Source: Zerene cesonia (taxonomy: Eukaryota; Arthropoda; Insecta; Lepidoptera; Pieridae). Taken from it: 64,000 bases of DNA. A model generated the notes under the pieces. The model had not been told where the DNA came from. It was given only the letters and a program-made list of their open reading frames with translations, and ran no database searches. Below are positions 1-13,270 of this stretch, piece by piece. The stretch's first letter is position 1; each line of letters opens with the position of its first letter. The stretch lies in NCBI RefSeq assembly GCF_012273895.1, contig NC_052122.1, positions 11,408,001-11,472,000 on the forward strand. The letters are read 5' to 3'. The position numbers were made by a program, and so were the translations under genes.

Positions 1-167
1 AGGAAGGCTATAGCTATGTAAGTACCACGTGCTGGGGCGGACCACTACTAAAGTAAATAAAAACAATAATGAATATTTATAGTTTAAAATAGTTGAGTAA
101 TTAATAACTGGGGGTCGGCCAGTTCTTGTTTATTATTGTTATTGTTTATATGGATGGAATCCTATCC

Positions 168-361
168 TATTAATAATATAAACGCGAAAGTTTGTAATGG
201 ATGGATGTATGGATGTTTGTTTCTTTCTCGCGAAAACAGCTTATGTGTAAAATATTATCTGTATGATATTTGGTATAGATAATAATAAAATAGTCTGGAT
301 TAGCATATAGACTACTTTCTATCGTGGTACCACACGAGTGACGCCGCGGCTTACAGCTAGT
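168..361 (+). mobile_element. Helitron-like non-autonomous element (Lep1 type), degraded
   Basis: The element begins with a diverged AATATAAACGCGAAAGTTTG start and ends at ACAGCTAGTC after a short GC-rich stretch. The same start and end recur several times in this window. This matches the Lep1 Helitron-derived elements described from Lepidoptera. The middle is diverged and shows no coding capacity. Confidence 0.6.
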
Positions 362-729
362 CAATAATAGTTAAGCGCGCTTAAAACTATATAAATATCC
401 ATTACAGATTGTAAATAATGTGTAATAAAGCGTCGCGAATTGTCACCTTAAGATAAGCATTCCATCTTGATTATACGTAAGTGACACTTTACATAAGTAG
501 TCAAATCCTAGATCCGTAGAGGAGATAGAGACAGAAGACCTTGAGCACACCCTGTCTCTTCCCAGGTAGTCATTTATCGTAATTGAAATAATATAAACTA
601 ATTATCTTTCAAGTTGTATTAATTCCTGTATCAACTGCACATGGTGTGCAAATTCGATTAAAATCGGTCGAGTAGTTTAGGAGTCCATCGACAAACAACG
701 TGACACGTAATTTATATATATGTAAAGTG

Positions 730-802
730 GCAGTCGAGCATGCTTCGTCACGAATTGGGCCAGCTCACACCAGCTCAGTTGTCCGTAAGCAAAAAAAATA
801 AA
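730..802 (+). mobile_element. Internally deleted copy of the 335-bp poly(A) retroposon
   Basis: The head (GTCGAGCATGCTTCGTCACG, then GAATTGGGCCAGCTC) is fused almost directly to the tail (CAGCTCAGTTGTCCG, then an A-rich run). The full copy at 55252-55586 carries about 250 bases between these two parts. It is either a deletion product or a short reverse-transcription product. Confidence 0.5.
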
Positions 803-2637
803 ACTATACTACTTCTCTATAGTACCTACACTACTTCCTACTTGAATATTACCATCTCACTGGTCCATCGGTTATAATGTAGAAAGCATATCACGAAGTC
901 AATCATGTCAATCGATCGAGTCATAAGGTCGAGTCGAAAATCAAATATGTAGTTCGTTGATATAATTGTAAAAACGGTACGGTGATAATTTGATCGTGGA
1001 GTTGAGAATTTAGAAATCAAACTCAGTGTTTCGGAGAGCGCATATTTATCTTGAATCTTCTGTCCCATAAGGTTATGATTATGATGTGATTATGAATGTG
1101 ATGATTAGTCACTTCTCTCCACATCTCTTATTAGATTAGCCCTCTCTTACTCATTGGTATCAGTACTCTACTCAACTAGATACTAGTATATTGGTGTTCT
1201 GGATCAGGTGATGCGTGCTCGTTTGCCCTCTAATAAGAAGACAAACATGGAGCCGCGAGAATGTGTTTATAGCGAGGTTTGCAGCCATTTATCCATTTAC
1301 CGTCCACGTCACATGCCAATTGCCTATGACACACGAATGGAGGGCATTTCATAGATTATTTCGGGCAGACACCACAAAAATATCCTTGTTATAATATGAA
1401 TGGAATATATTTTGAAGCGTGTCGGTTACCTCTTAATTTGTAAATGTGTGTAATGCAATATACAGGCGCACCATGATTTGTTTTAAGATTTGAATTGAAC
1501 GCCCGATATTTAGAATGAAAACAGATTCAATATAATGTTTTTGCTTAAAAGGTTTTAATTGCTAATATAAAAGGGTTAATAGTATATAGTTTCCATAAAC
1601 TAGAGTCAAAAAGTTTGGTTGAAGAAATACGGAGAACATAGTGTATCATTATTATTCTGACAATAAGTTCGTGTAATAAAGATAGTTTAGCCGGCAAGAA
1701 GGAATACGGAACAGAAGGCGTAAATTGTGCCATAAATTATTAATCTTAAAAATTTACCAATTTTTATATTAAACTCTTACCTAATCAAACACCAGAAAAA
1801 TCCTAAACAGTTACTTATAAACATTCATGATTTCAATTATTATTAAATCTCATATAGTAAGTACGCTTGAGTCCTTCTAGATTATTCTTTGAGCACGTCA
1901 ATAAGTCCTAATGTTTTTCTTTCTTTGCTCTTCGTGTTTACAAACTACTGCATTTATGTACCTGTGGATTCCATAATGGAACTACGCATCTGCTGTACCT
2001 AGTCTTAAAGTCCTGAAGTAAATAACACTTACACAACAAGTATTGGTACTTTCAGGGACGCAATTAAATGGCAAATAAATTACAGCTTTTAGGCAATAGA
2101 TATATTCATTCTAACACATGCCAAGGGCGTGGATTGGAATTCCAATTTTAACTATTCCTTATATCGATTTATTTCAGAATTAAAATTGCTATATACTCTA
2201 ATAATATATACGCAACGTCAATTATTGGACCAATTCCAAAAAATAATTTTCCTTTGGGTAATGTACGTGATCCTTGAGTGCCTTCAACCTTGTATATATT
2301 AGCATATTAAATGTGTGTATTGGTTTGTGTTTAAATGACTTGTGGTAGGACACTAGATAGGCTACGTTTGCCGAGGTCAAACATTTAATTCCTATGACAA
2401 TTTACTTTAGATACGTGGGCAAAGCTGCGGGTGTAATGCTAGTTGGCTATATAGGTAGACGGGCGAGGCCGGGACGTACCGATAGTAGTTGATAAAATAG
2501 AAAGAAGTTTACTTTTTTGTTTTATTAAAAGAATATATTAACATTAAGGCACTATTTCATCTAATGAAAAGTGACAACGCTTTGTAAAATAATGTTTTCT
2601 AGATTACCTGATAAATTAGTATATAAACTGCTATTTT

Positions 2638-2790
2638 CAACCGACTTCAAAAGTTAAGGAGGTTATCAATTCGACGGTATTTTGTCTTGTTTCCTCTTAA
2701 CTTTTTACTGGGCGAGCTGATTTTTTATTTGAAAGCTCGTGCCTTCCATGTACTCCCTAAATTTACATTGGTCCAGTTTTGAAAATTTCG
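2638..2790 (+). repeat. CCGACTTCAAA dispersed repeat
   Basis: It starts AACCGACTTCAAAAGTTAAG and continues through a segment with TTGAAAGCTCGTGCCTTCCA to a TTGGTCCAGTTTTGA-like end. Related copies lie near 7755-7935, 14862-15015, 25865-26035, 34264-34440 and 60110-60245. No coding sequence is present. Repeats with this opening are very common in lepidopteran genomes. Confidence 0.6.
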
Positions 2791-3901
2791 AGGCGGTAAA
2801 ATAATTGTGTTTTTTGTTAAAATAACGATGTAATAAAATTATCGCTTTAAATTAAAATACGTCGTGCTATAATGTGCTATAATATTAAAAAAACAAGTTA
2901 TCTTCCCAAGGTTCAAGGTTGCATTATTTAATCGACTTTCATTGATTGCTATTCACATTTATTCAGCTCATAAAAGAAATAAAAGCATTTTCAACCCGTT
3001 ATCAAAACCTATATATAGTTTACGCCCTTGATAGCTGCGTGATGATTGTAAGTGTATCTAAAACGTCCCTGCAAAAACTCCTAACATCAACTGACAAATG
3101 CATTTGTTCGATAAGTGCCAGGGGGAGTAATCTGATAATGTTCATTCAATTTCTATGCACCTTTGAATTGCACTAATTACTACTGAAACTGATGTCTATT
3201 CCGCCACGTTTCTTGTGAAAAATATCTTGAAGTGCATTGTTTCTAGAAGTATTACAGATACTCAATAGATAACATGTTCGTTTAAATCATTTTTAAAGGT
3301 GTGCATTTAGTTCTTACTCAATTCTTATATTTACTTGATGTAATCTCCTTAATGTATGTCATATAATAATACCTGTTGGTGAACCTAAAATAAAAAAATT
3401 ATTAATATCCAATAAATTGCAACAAATTGTCGTGTTCCATATCCAAATTTACTATTGAATTAAAAACCAAAAACCTTTTTAAATGTTTTCCTAATTTAAA
3501 ATTAATTGTAATCGTAAAACGCATAGGAAAACCTACCGGGTAATCAATCAGGGTCGAATAAAATATAATACTTTTAATTTCAACAACACTCACTATTCGC
3601 ATGTGAACTTATGTTCGATTCGAGTTCCCAGCGATATTTACACATTGGAAACTCATCGTTAAATTTGTGTTATTTTGGTATCTGTAAACAACCCTCAAAG
3701 CTGAAGCTGGGTTATTGCCAAAAGCTGATAAACATTGATTCGAGGGTAATTACAGGACCGATTCCTGTTTATTTATCACTAATGTTTGATATGATCGGAA
3801 GGGTGGTTAACACAGAGAAGTGAATTCAGCGTATGACATACATTGTGACGTCATAGTCGAAACACATCCGATAGGATGTATAGGATAGGATAGTAGGATA
3901 C

Positions 3902-4109
3902 TACTAATATTATAAATGCGAAAGTTTGTAAGGATGTGTGTAACATACACATCTTTACATAATTACTCTTTCACACAACAACTACTGAACCGATTGCAAT
4001 TAAATTTGGTACGTAGATAGCTGGACAACTGGAATAACACATAGGCAACTTTTTATCCCGATATTCCTACGGGATACTTACGCGGGTAAAACCGCGGGGC
4101 GCAGCTAGT
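3902..4109 (+). mobile_element. Helitron-like non-autonomous element (Lep1 type)
   Basis: This is one of the best preserved copies. It opens with ACTAATATTATAAATGCGAA, contains ACTACTGAACCGATTGCAAT and the segment CCTACGGGATACTTACGCGG, and closes with GCGGGGCGCAGCTAGT. The GC-rich stretch just before the CTAGT end is what one expects of a Helitron 3' terminus. There is no target-site duplication, in keeping with rolling-circle elements. Confidence 0.7.
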
Positions 4110-4364
4110 TGGGTATAAAATGAAAGGAATGTGCAAAAAACCGACTTTAAAAATATTTGCTGTCTCAAATACATCTTCATGGAATTGCTTTAGAAACTGA
4201 GAGTTTGAAATATGTTTAATAATATTGTGATATATCCATCCAACAGGTTATTACAAATAAATGATGATGATGATGTATAACATCATTATAATAATTTATA
4301 TGTGTGTTTAATATCTACATTGTGTTTACTTTATTACAACAAAAAAATCTTAATAATTTTTCAG

Positions 4365-7300
4365 GTTTGAATATGGAATCGGACATAGCTGGGGCCACAT
4401 TCATGGCGGCCGCTAGCTCCAGTCCCGAGCTATTTATCAACTGCGTTGGCACGTTCGTTACTGAGGGGGACCTGGGGGTGGGGGCCGTGGTGGGTTCGGC
4501 GGTCTTCAACGTGCTCGCTGTGCCGGCGTGCTGCGCTCTCGTTGCTTGCAGGGTAATTGCTTACTCACTCACTGAGAGTTCAGTCACTAACTGCAGTCAC
4601 TAACTAACATATTCTCTCAAATATACGGGGAGCATTTTAGTGAGTGAATACGTTTGTTCTCTCAGGCTCACTTACTATCTCACTCACACGCTCAGTCACT
4701 ATCTCACTGATTTGCTTTCTCACTCACTAACTCCTCACTTATTAACTACATTATATTTTAATGATAAGTTCAGTGACAATAAGAGACGTAACTTCATTTT
4801 TACTTCATAATATCATATATTATTATTAAGAAAACAAAACTTCAACTAACAAAAATTTGTAATTAATTATGTGTAATTTAAATGGATTGATGAAAAATCT
4901 CTCATGTTTTATGACATGTACACAAACAATGCATTGTTATACTAGATGCGCCCTGCGATTTCACTCGCGTAAGTCCGTATCCCGTAGGAACATCGGCATA
5001 AAATGTTGCCTATATGTTATTCCAGCTGTCCAGCTGTCTACGTTCCAAATTTCATTGCAATCGGTTCAGTAGGTTTTGCGTGAAAGAGCAACAAACACAC
5101 ACATATCCTTACAAACTTTCCCATTTATAATATTAGAAGAATAATTAGAATCTTTCCTTCTTTTCTATCTCTCTATAATCATCGTTATCAAAATAAATGT
5201 TCTCTGTTTATGTGATCCCAGGCAATCGATCTGGACTGGTGGTCTATATCCCGGGACTGTCTCATGTACGCGGTGGCTGTATTGGCTCTGATCCTGACCC
5301 TACTTGACGATATGGTGTACTGGCACGAGGCTCTCTTACTTGTGCTTATGTACACTTTTTATATACTTGGTGAGCTACATTTGTTGAGTAAAAACCTAAT
5401 AAAGAGGAATCTTTAACGATTTGACGTTTACTTAAAACTGTTCGACAGATTTTTAAAATCATATAACTAACATAAGAAAACAGTAATCAAACCAAAGTAC
5501 ATTAAATATTTCTATTTAATATGGTTGTTTAACGATACCAAAACAATGGTAAGACTGTCCACGAACCGGGGAATCAAAAATAAATTCGAAATTTTAAATA
5601 AAAAAAAGAGTTTTACGAGTAGGTTTTTTGGTAAAAAAAACAACGCCATGTACGTATGTAAAGTCGTAGAAAATACTAACCTTTCCTAGACAATCCACGA
5701 AGTATGAGAGAAAAGATGACGCAATGTTATATAAACGCAGATACTAGAGTTAAGATACGCGGCGTCTACTAAACAAATGAATTCACTTTCAGCTATGGTA
5801 TTCAACACCCGTTTGGGAACGTTTGTTAAAAGCGGCTGCTGTTATTTCAAAAAGCCAAAACAATACACAGAAGTTACACCACTTCTGTATAAAGGTACTT
5901 GATATATTTACTTATGAATTATCTACTTTATTATTGTATAATTATTAATTACTTATCCTCTAAACTTAAAGTCTAAGCGATGTGTTATGAATTTAATTAT
6001 ATGTAATCGGCTAATATAATCTGGGTGATCTACATTACAGGCACTTGCCTAGCGAAGACAACAGTCCTATCCATTTTTGTTTTATAATTAATAAATACAT
6101 AAATAATACCACTGAGAATTTTATTCCTAAAACTAAGATATATTTTTCTTTGATACAGTTAATGTTACTCGAATTTTGTAACTAAGTACGTAGAAAGGAC
6201 ATTTTAGTTTTCCTTATTTTGGTTAAGACAAATGATTTTACAAATATGTATACGTATACATGTATATTATCATTAATTTTGTAGAAAAGTCTAGTCCTTT
6301 GGATGCCACGAACAGAATAACGGTTTCCAATCAAACAATCAACGATATAGAACAGGGTACACAATTGAAGAAACGTCATGGTTCCACGGACTCAGGTATG
6401 ATGAAAATATAATACTTACACTAGCTTTAGTCCGCCTGGTCTATCTCCATTCCCCACTCACGAAAATCATAAAATCGCTCCAACGAGAAGAGAGACAAAG
6501 AAACAAACGCTTACGCATTTATTATAAAAAAATAACGCAGAAGCATTAATCAATATTTTATCTCTACATTAAATCAATATTTATTTTTGCTTAAATGAAT
6601 TTTGCCTGAGTTTAAACTGGAAGCAAAATAGACAACTTTAACAAGACTATCACAAATTATCAAATTATATAGAAATACATAACGTAGATCTTACACCTAA
6701 TAAATACGTCACTAATCTTCGTAGATTCCAGCGTGAGTTCCCTTTGGTCCTGGCCTGGCGACAAATCATCACCAGTCAAGAAGTTCTTCTGGGTGTTGAC
6801 TTGGCCTCTCTGTCTGTTACTATGGATAACCATACCGGATTGCAGACGGCACCCTCGGCTGTACCCCCTCACCTTTATAATGTGTGTGACCTGGATCGGA
6901 GGAGTATCGTATTTGGTGGCGTGGATTATAACTATCATTGGTAAGGGTTGTTTTATTTTCCACACTTTTTATTCATTATTTCCACATCAATACCTATAAA
7001 AGCTATAAAACTGTAATGTTAAGTACATTAGACATAATTCATGTAACTTAATGTCTGCAGTGTATTTTTTTTGTTCAAATAAACTTATTATTATTATTTA
7101 TTTTATCAGAAATAATTGACAGGTATATACGCAAAGTACTTTTTATCGTCGCTAAAATTACATCATATATTAACTAAAAATAAACTAATAAACTTGATTT
7201 GCATGGTCAACGAAAATTCCCTTGTGAATGAAAGACTTGAAGTATGACTTATACATAAATGAGAAAGTTACTCTTGTTATATATTAAGTTATAAAAAGCC

Positions 7301-8875
7301 TAACTCTTCATAATAACTAACTAAAATATATCACTCATTCTAGGTGACACTCTGAATGTGCCTGACAGTATCACAGGCCTGACCATCCTCGCAGCAGGAA
7401 CCAGTCTACCTGAAGCTGTATCCAGCGTACTCGTCACTAACCATGGTAATGTTCATAAAAAGCAGGATTAAGAAACTAAAAAAAACTAAAAATTAGTTAT
7501 ACGAACTCCTGTACACACGTAGGAAATAAAACATCCATTAGTAAACAAAGTTTATAGTAAGATTACCATCTTGTTTCCTAGTAATCACGATATTTGCTTC
7601 GAAGGTATTGGGGATAGTTCATGATACTCGTAAATTAATATCAATTGAAACATTTTTTAATTAATTATTAATAGAGCACATTAACCAAGAAAATATGTGT
7701 AGTTATAAGATAAAACTTTTAATTACAAATGAAATATTTAATTCTAACAAAACACAAAATCGGCTTCAAATTGTCAGAACTAGACTTGAACTTAAATCGA
7801 ACCATATGGGAGCCATCAGCTTTGAAATAAAAAATGAATCATCAAAATCGGTTCGCCCAGTCGAAAGTTCTGAGGCAACAAACCCAAAAGAAATATACAG
7901 TCGAATTGAGACATCCTTTTTATGAAGTCGTTTAAAAATCTAAATCATACAGGCTAATGTTAAGTCGAATATAACTCGAACCGATAATGAGTTGGCGGAT
8001 AATATTATAGTAACATACAATGATCTCAGTATACGTCATCGATAGATACGTAGATACAGGAAATAGATGAATCTAGTAATAGTTTTGTTTCATAACTGTT
8101 ACAGGTCATGGCACTATGGGAATAAGTAACTCCATTGGCTCTAATACATTTGACATCTTGCTCTGCTTGGGACTACCGTGGCTAATAAAATCTCTTTTCT
8201 ACCCATGCGTGCCTGGTAATCATTGGGTATGTACAATATTATATTAAATGATTATAGATAGATATATTTTTCTCTATATTCTAGTTTAAGAGACAGTGTA
8301 CGTAGTTATGTAAGGCGTCTATTTTGGTAAAATAAAGATTTTTGATTATTTATTTATCTTTAATCTTTTTCTATATTAACAAGAATAATAAATGTTTCGA
8401 TATTATATAAAATTCATAAATATTGAAAAACATAACATAATAATAGTTATGCCATTTAAAATGTATATATTCATAAAATTATTAACTTCATCTTTTAACA
8501 TAAATGTGTATTTAACAATGAGATAGAAAAATTAACGAAAATAGTTTATAAACACTAACAGTACTCATTAAAACTTAAACATAACTAAAATAATATACGA
8601 ATAGAGTGATTTGTGAGATTTTTACAGTTACTAAAAGTAATTTATAATACTTGTTTCAGGTGAAAATTAATTCCAGCGGCCTATCATATAGTGCTATTTC
8701 ACTCTTATCCACGCTATTCGCGCTGTACGGCTCTCTCGCACTGAATAAATTTCAGTTAGATTGGAGAGTTGGCATTACCTGCGCTGTTGTTTATATTGGT
8801 TACCTTGTGTTGGCAGCACTGATAGAGTTGAATGTACTATTTGTTGTTAATTTGCCCGTTTGCCCACATTTATAG
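4365..8875 (+). CDS. Potassium-dependent sodium/calcium exchanger (SLC24/NCKX family), C-terminal exons
   Basis: Eight exons: 4365-4552, 5222-5369, 5793-5894, 6285-6395, 6725-6940, 7344-7445, 8105-8226, 8660-8875. All junction phases agree and give about 401 residues ending in a stop. The first exon carries the alpha-1 signature (GATFMAAASSSPELF). The last three carry alpha-2 (GLTILAAGTSLPEAVSSVLV, then SNSIGSNTFDILLC) followed by C-terminal helices. Between them are helices, a short hydrophilic loop encoded around 5793-6395, and a WSWPGD segment before the next helix block, the usual SLC24 plan. The family extrudes Ca2+ plus K+ in exchange for Na+ at the plasma membrane or organelle membranes. 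The first exon begins two bases before a codon boundary, so the N-terminus (signal sequence, first helices) is outside the window. The alpha-2 repeat has Glu where vertebrate NCKX have Asp in the S-[IL]-P-D motif; the later Asp of GSNxFD is kept. Family call is firm, subfamily is not. Confidence 0.88.
4555..4745. repeat. Degenerate CACT/CTCA-rich repeat tract
   Basis: Directly after the exon end at 4552 the intron contains many imperfect repeats of TCACTCAC and CAGTCACTAACT over about 190 bases. It looks like a decayed microsatellite. Confidence 0.5.
4941..5137 (-). mobile_element. Helitron-like non-autonomous element (Lep1 type)
   Basis: Reverse orientation: ACTAGATGCGCCCTGCG at the left is the 3' end and TTTATAATATTAGA at the right is the 5' end. 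It lies inside an exchanger intron, 85 bases before the exon at 5222. Confidence 0.65.
7755..7935 (-). repeat. CCGACTTCAAA dispersed repeat
   Basis: Reverse-strand copy ending in ATGAAGTCGTTT. It contains the shared segments TTGTCAGAACTAGAC and AAAATCGGTTCGCCCAGT. It lies in an exchanger intron. The open frame across it (7695-7925) is a repeat by-product. Confidence 0.55.
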
Positions 8876-11618
8876 GTGGACGAATTGTGCAAACTGCACG
8901 ACTGTACTTAATTTAATGTACATGTAGTGAGAAAATGTATTCGTTAACTAAGCTAACACATGAAATGGACAAATAGTTATTAATGGGTCTTGCTTAAGTA
9001 CCTGAATGATTCATGTTTTACCCAATTAAAAGATGTATTTGGGAAGGAAAAACAGAATGTGTATTTGGAGATTCTGGGAAGTAAAGTTTTTTTTAATTAT
9101 CTTTATTGTCTATGTGTATGTACCTAATGTACAATATGTTAAACAAACATAAAAATAAAACAAACACTATGAACGTTTACGGTAAAACTTCAGATTCCTA
9201 CTGACAAAAATTGCATAGTTTTAATTCCTGCCTCTGCAGTGTGAGGACACATGCGCCCTTTTTTTTAGAAATATCCATTATCTACATATAAATATTTTTC
9301 TTAGAAATATCCTTAAAAAAGCCGGGTGTAATGTCAGACACCTAGTAGCTAAAATCACATCACAATAGAATACCATCTGTATTTTGTTTTTCTGCTCCGC
9401 TTCTGCTATGGAGTTAGGTTAGTTAGGGACACATGTGACCTCTAAAGAAACTTCGTTCTGTTCTAATGCAGTAAATCTGCATATACAGTGTAAAGAATCG
9501 CCTGCCAAGCCCCCATTAATAAACATATAATACAGAACATCAATTCATCCTATCTTGTTTGGATTGTAAAAACTTTCGCCTTTCATTACCATTTCATATT
9601 TTGCGTGACTGATGCGTTGTGTTGTTACGGTAATACCGACATTGTGAATTATAAATAGGGTTAAGTGAATGTTTTATATAAATTTTAACAAATTTCAGGA
9701 GAGTATTCTATGAAGTGTGCAAGTGCTTTATAATTTTATAGATGACCCGGCAAACATCGCCTCCTGAGACATCCACCTGTGACTTGAGGGTATCATTATA
9801 GAATTAAAAAGACGAAAACTTAAAAACGTAATACCACATTCGAATTTGGAATCGGTAATTCTTATGTGAATCAGAATGTGTTGTTTTCATTTTCGCGCCA
9901 ATTTAAACTAAATGTTTAATTTTGGTATTATGATGATATGAAGTGGACAAAAAGACGAATTTCTGCGATTTTTTACCACTGAGGAATGTTTCATTGAGCA
10001 GAATAGCCAAATTTATACACAAACGTTTATAGAAGCTTCCCAATAATTATTCCGCATAGATCAACGTGGACACTATCTGACTTCAGGAATGGTTTGGTAT
10101 AGGCTATCAACCAGTGATTGTGCCATATTTTTGTGGAAGAAATTTTAAAACTTCGGTACCAGTGTATCAATATATTATAGTTTAGGAGATTAATCCTCTA
10201 ATCATTACCATATTTCATACTCCGTCCTTTCAGCTGGTTGAGCATCGGCTCATTAAACTTCATCCATTGAATTGAGATTCCAAACGACCGTTTCGTACTT
10301 CAGAGCTGAAGACTTGTTTGTCGTCTAGGCCCAAAATTAATTACGATTTACGTTCATTTGTATAGAGTATCGTATGCTCTAAACGCAATGAAAACTTGGG
10401 AGTCTTAAAAATATTTCACATCTAGATGGCAGTGAAGAAGTTCCCCATAGAAAGTATACGTGTTTCTATTGATAGATCAACAATAAAAGACTTGAAGCCA
10501 ACTAATGAAAGTATACACTGGCATATGCTTCAGTCACAAATGTTTTATGCAATCGTAATAATTAATTTTACTCGTTACAATATTTATGGCAAAACGAAAT
10601 ATAGATTTTATATTAATTAATAGCGCCAGAATATAATTTTACATACAAGTTTTTATTGTTACGACAATATTTAGTGATAGTGGGATTTCGTGTAACAATT
10701 CTTATTAAAATAGATTTTAATATAAAATACGATCTAATGTTGTTACACGTTTGAAATCGAATAAATGTATTTTATATTGTATATAATGTTGTTTTAATGC
10801 ACTTAAAGCTATAACTATAATATAAGAATACAAATAATAAAACCTATAATAGATTACAATTATTCTAAAATAATACGAGAGTTAAAGATTCACAGATGTT
10901 TATTGCATTTTTATAAATATAATTAAATGAATGTAACAGAGGCATCACATGGTAACTACAACATTAATTCACAACGTATTATAGAAATACATATATTTGA
11001 AGCGATATTATTTACATTGATGGAAGATGATGGTATTTTATATGACATTTACACAATTATCAGCACATCGTTTAATTATCTTTTCAAACATTTGTAGGAT
11101 GTAGGAATAAAGTATTTAGTAGGCAAAGATAAACAAACGGACCGGGATATTTCAAGTAAATCATCAAAACATCCACTGTTAATGAACTTTACAACACTTG
11201 TCTACCACAAAAGAACCGCTCTCAATGTCTCGCATACATAATTACCTGTGTTACCTACACGCAATGACGCGATTTACACGTAATTATAAAGAGGCCTATT
11301 CATTATCTTTATAATGTAGTTTAAAATAACATACGGGTTGATTTTATTTTTATTTAATTTATTTAATATGTTCATCCAACTCATACAATATCATAACTTA
11401 TACATAGGATACATACATAGATACATTTTAAGAAATCATTAATAAGAATTAAGAAATTATCAAAGCTAAAAGATTGGTAGATGGATGAGGGATGTATGTT
11501 TCGACCATAAAAATATTTTAAATTTACTTCTGTAGAAGTATCATACATAAAGTTTCAAGTTAGTGTGTAATGGATTCAAAAACAGGAATTTTTATAATAT
11601 TTAATAATAACAATAGTA

Positions 11619-11659
<41 letters not shown>
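11619..11659. repeat. (AC)n microsatellite
   Basis: About twenty uninterrupted AC dinucleotides. Confidence 0.95.
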
Positions 11660-11662
<3 letters not shown>

Positions 11663-11913
11663 TACCTAGAACAAATAATCTTTTTATAAATGCTTATATT
11701 TAATATTGTTACACAATACGAAAAATATAAACGTGAAAATGACCTAATAAATAGATAATTTCTTATGGTTGGCAGTAATTAGGTACTATTAGGTAATTAT
11801 ATTCCTTATACTATAATAAATTACTTATATCATTCTACACTCCATATTATGTTTGTTGAGGAAAGGACGGGGAGAGAATTGAGGTAAAATACTTTGATAA
11901 ACATATTGCATAA

Positions 11914-12117
11914 GTGAAGTCCCGTGTCCCCTAGTGGGGTATGGGGCAGATGATGTACATCTGTCTCACTGATCGATTTTCTTTACGGACAAGTAGGTGA
12001 TCAGCCTTCTGTGTCCTGCCAGACCGAGACTTTTTTTTGTGCGTCCCCACCGGAAAATGAACCCAGGACCCCTCGGTTCTACGCTTACGCGTTAACCACT
12101 GTTCCAAGGAGGCGGTC
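11914..12117 (-). mobile_element. tRNA-derived SINE with intact target-site duplication
   Basis: Read on the minus strand, the head carries polymerase III promoter-like blocks: TGGTTAACGCGTAA as A box and a GGTTCATTTTCC stretch as diverged B box. A body rich in GATCACCTACTTGTCCG follows, ending CACGGGACTTCAC. Identical 15-base direct repeats AAACATATTGCATAA flank it at 11899-11913 and 12118-12132. A second copy is at 44369-44557. Confidence 0.85.
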
Positions 12118-13123
12118 AAACATATTGCATAATCCATGATTATTAATAAATCAACATAACAAATGCAATAACTGTGAGTTATTTTACAACAGATAAAAAA
12201 TACCATTTCTAAAGGAGTCATAATTGAAAAATAAATGTCACGTAGATTGCACAAGATGGCAGCTCATTAATTAGCAATCGACATGAACGCTTCACAAGAA
12301 CAATATGAAATTACATAGAACTCCACTCTTACTTTCTGTGCAGTAAAACATTGAGAAATCTATAACAATACGCGTTACGCTAACTTTGATAGCGTTTCTA
12401 CGTTTAATAGGTATATAATATCGTTAGATAACACTAGCTTCCCGTCTGCGGCTTTGCCCGAGTTTTTACAGGAATAGATAGATAGTCCAAGTATTCCTTG
12501 CATCTTGCTTTTCTTGTTCCCGAAGGATATCCGCGTTGATCGTATCTTACTCATATCCACTGAATATATAGTTTAAGAGCAAAGACTGGACATATCCTGG
12601 GGTGAAGTGGAGACAGACGGACATACGGACAGACAGACTGATTAACTTTCGCACTTATAATATTAAATATATCTTTGGCTTTTTTTTTACTTTTAATTCA
12701 TATACAACAAGACGATAATCATTGCAAAGAGAGTAAATTGTTTAAGTCGCTGCTAATGTTTTTTTTTTATATTTGGCACGCATTTGGTAGAATATTCAAC
12801 TCATCATCACAACTATTTATTAATAAAAGCATTACTTCTATTAATAAGAGCGTGTTTGGACAGGAAATTTCTAAGAAATTAGAATTTTTGGATATTGATT
12901 TAGAACGATATCTGAACGGAACCAAGCTTTAGCTTTATTGAAAGATGATGAAAGATATTTAGGGGTATGCAACTAACTTTCTTTAACATATTAACAATTA
13001 CTAGTCTAGTTAAGTAAAGTTAAATGAATGCCAGTAGATATCCTTACAAAAAACATATTATTTTATATAAATAATATTAAATATTTAATACGACAGAATG
13101 CTATTAATTAATCCCTAGCGCAT

Positions 13124-13129
13124 TTTATT
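13124..13129 (-). terminator. Candidate polyadenylation signal for the secreted-protein gene
   Basis: AATAAA on the minus strand, about 140 bases beyond the stop codon at 13271. Confidence 0.4.
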
Positions 13130-13270
13130 ACCTCGGACTATTCATTTAAAGTAAAAAAGGTTGACGCGAGCACAAGTTATTATTTTAACATATATTATAT
13201 ATACATTATTGGAGTAAAACTGAGAATCTTAGACTAACTAAACCTATAATCAAGTACATATTCTATAAAG

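Larger units (their letters stand above)
1..4364. other. Non-coding DNA left of the first visible exchanger exon
   Basis: No coding exon could be supported here. It is probably intron of the exchanger gene that continues at 4365, because that exon starts in the middle of a codon and must be preceded by another exon, which was not found in this stretch. It holds two Helitron-like elements (168-361 and 3902-4109), an internally deleted poly(A) retroposon near 730-802 and a copy of the CCGACTTCAAA repeat near 2638-2790. Confidence 0.6.
8876..13270. other. Intergenic region between the exchanger and the secreted-protein gene
   Basis: No supported gene. A possible exchanger polyadenylation signal (AATAAA) lies near 9154. 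Identified contents are an (AC)n microsatellite at 11619-11659, a tRNA-derived SINE at 11914-12117 and a degraded repeat with CTGCGGCTTTGCCCGAG near 12430-12670. The segment 9560-10400 has mixed composition and no recognisable family. An 85-codon open frame at 12675-12932 has no recognised motif. Confidence 0.6.

Noticed and set aside
12675..12932. 85-codon open frame with a Phe-rich start
   Set aside because: It needs a non-ATG or weak start, contains a homopolymer T run, and has no recognised motif or splice partner.
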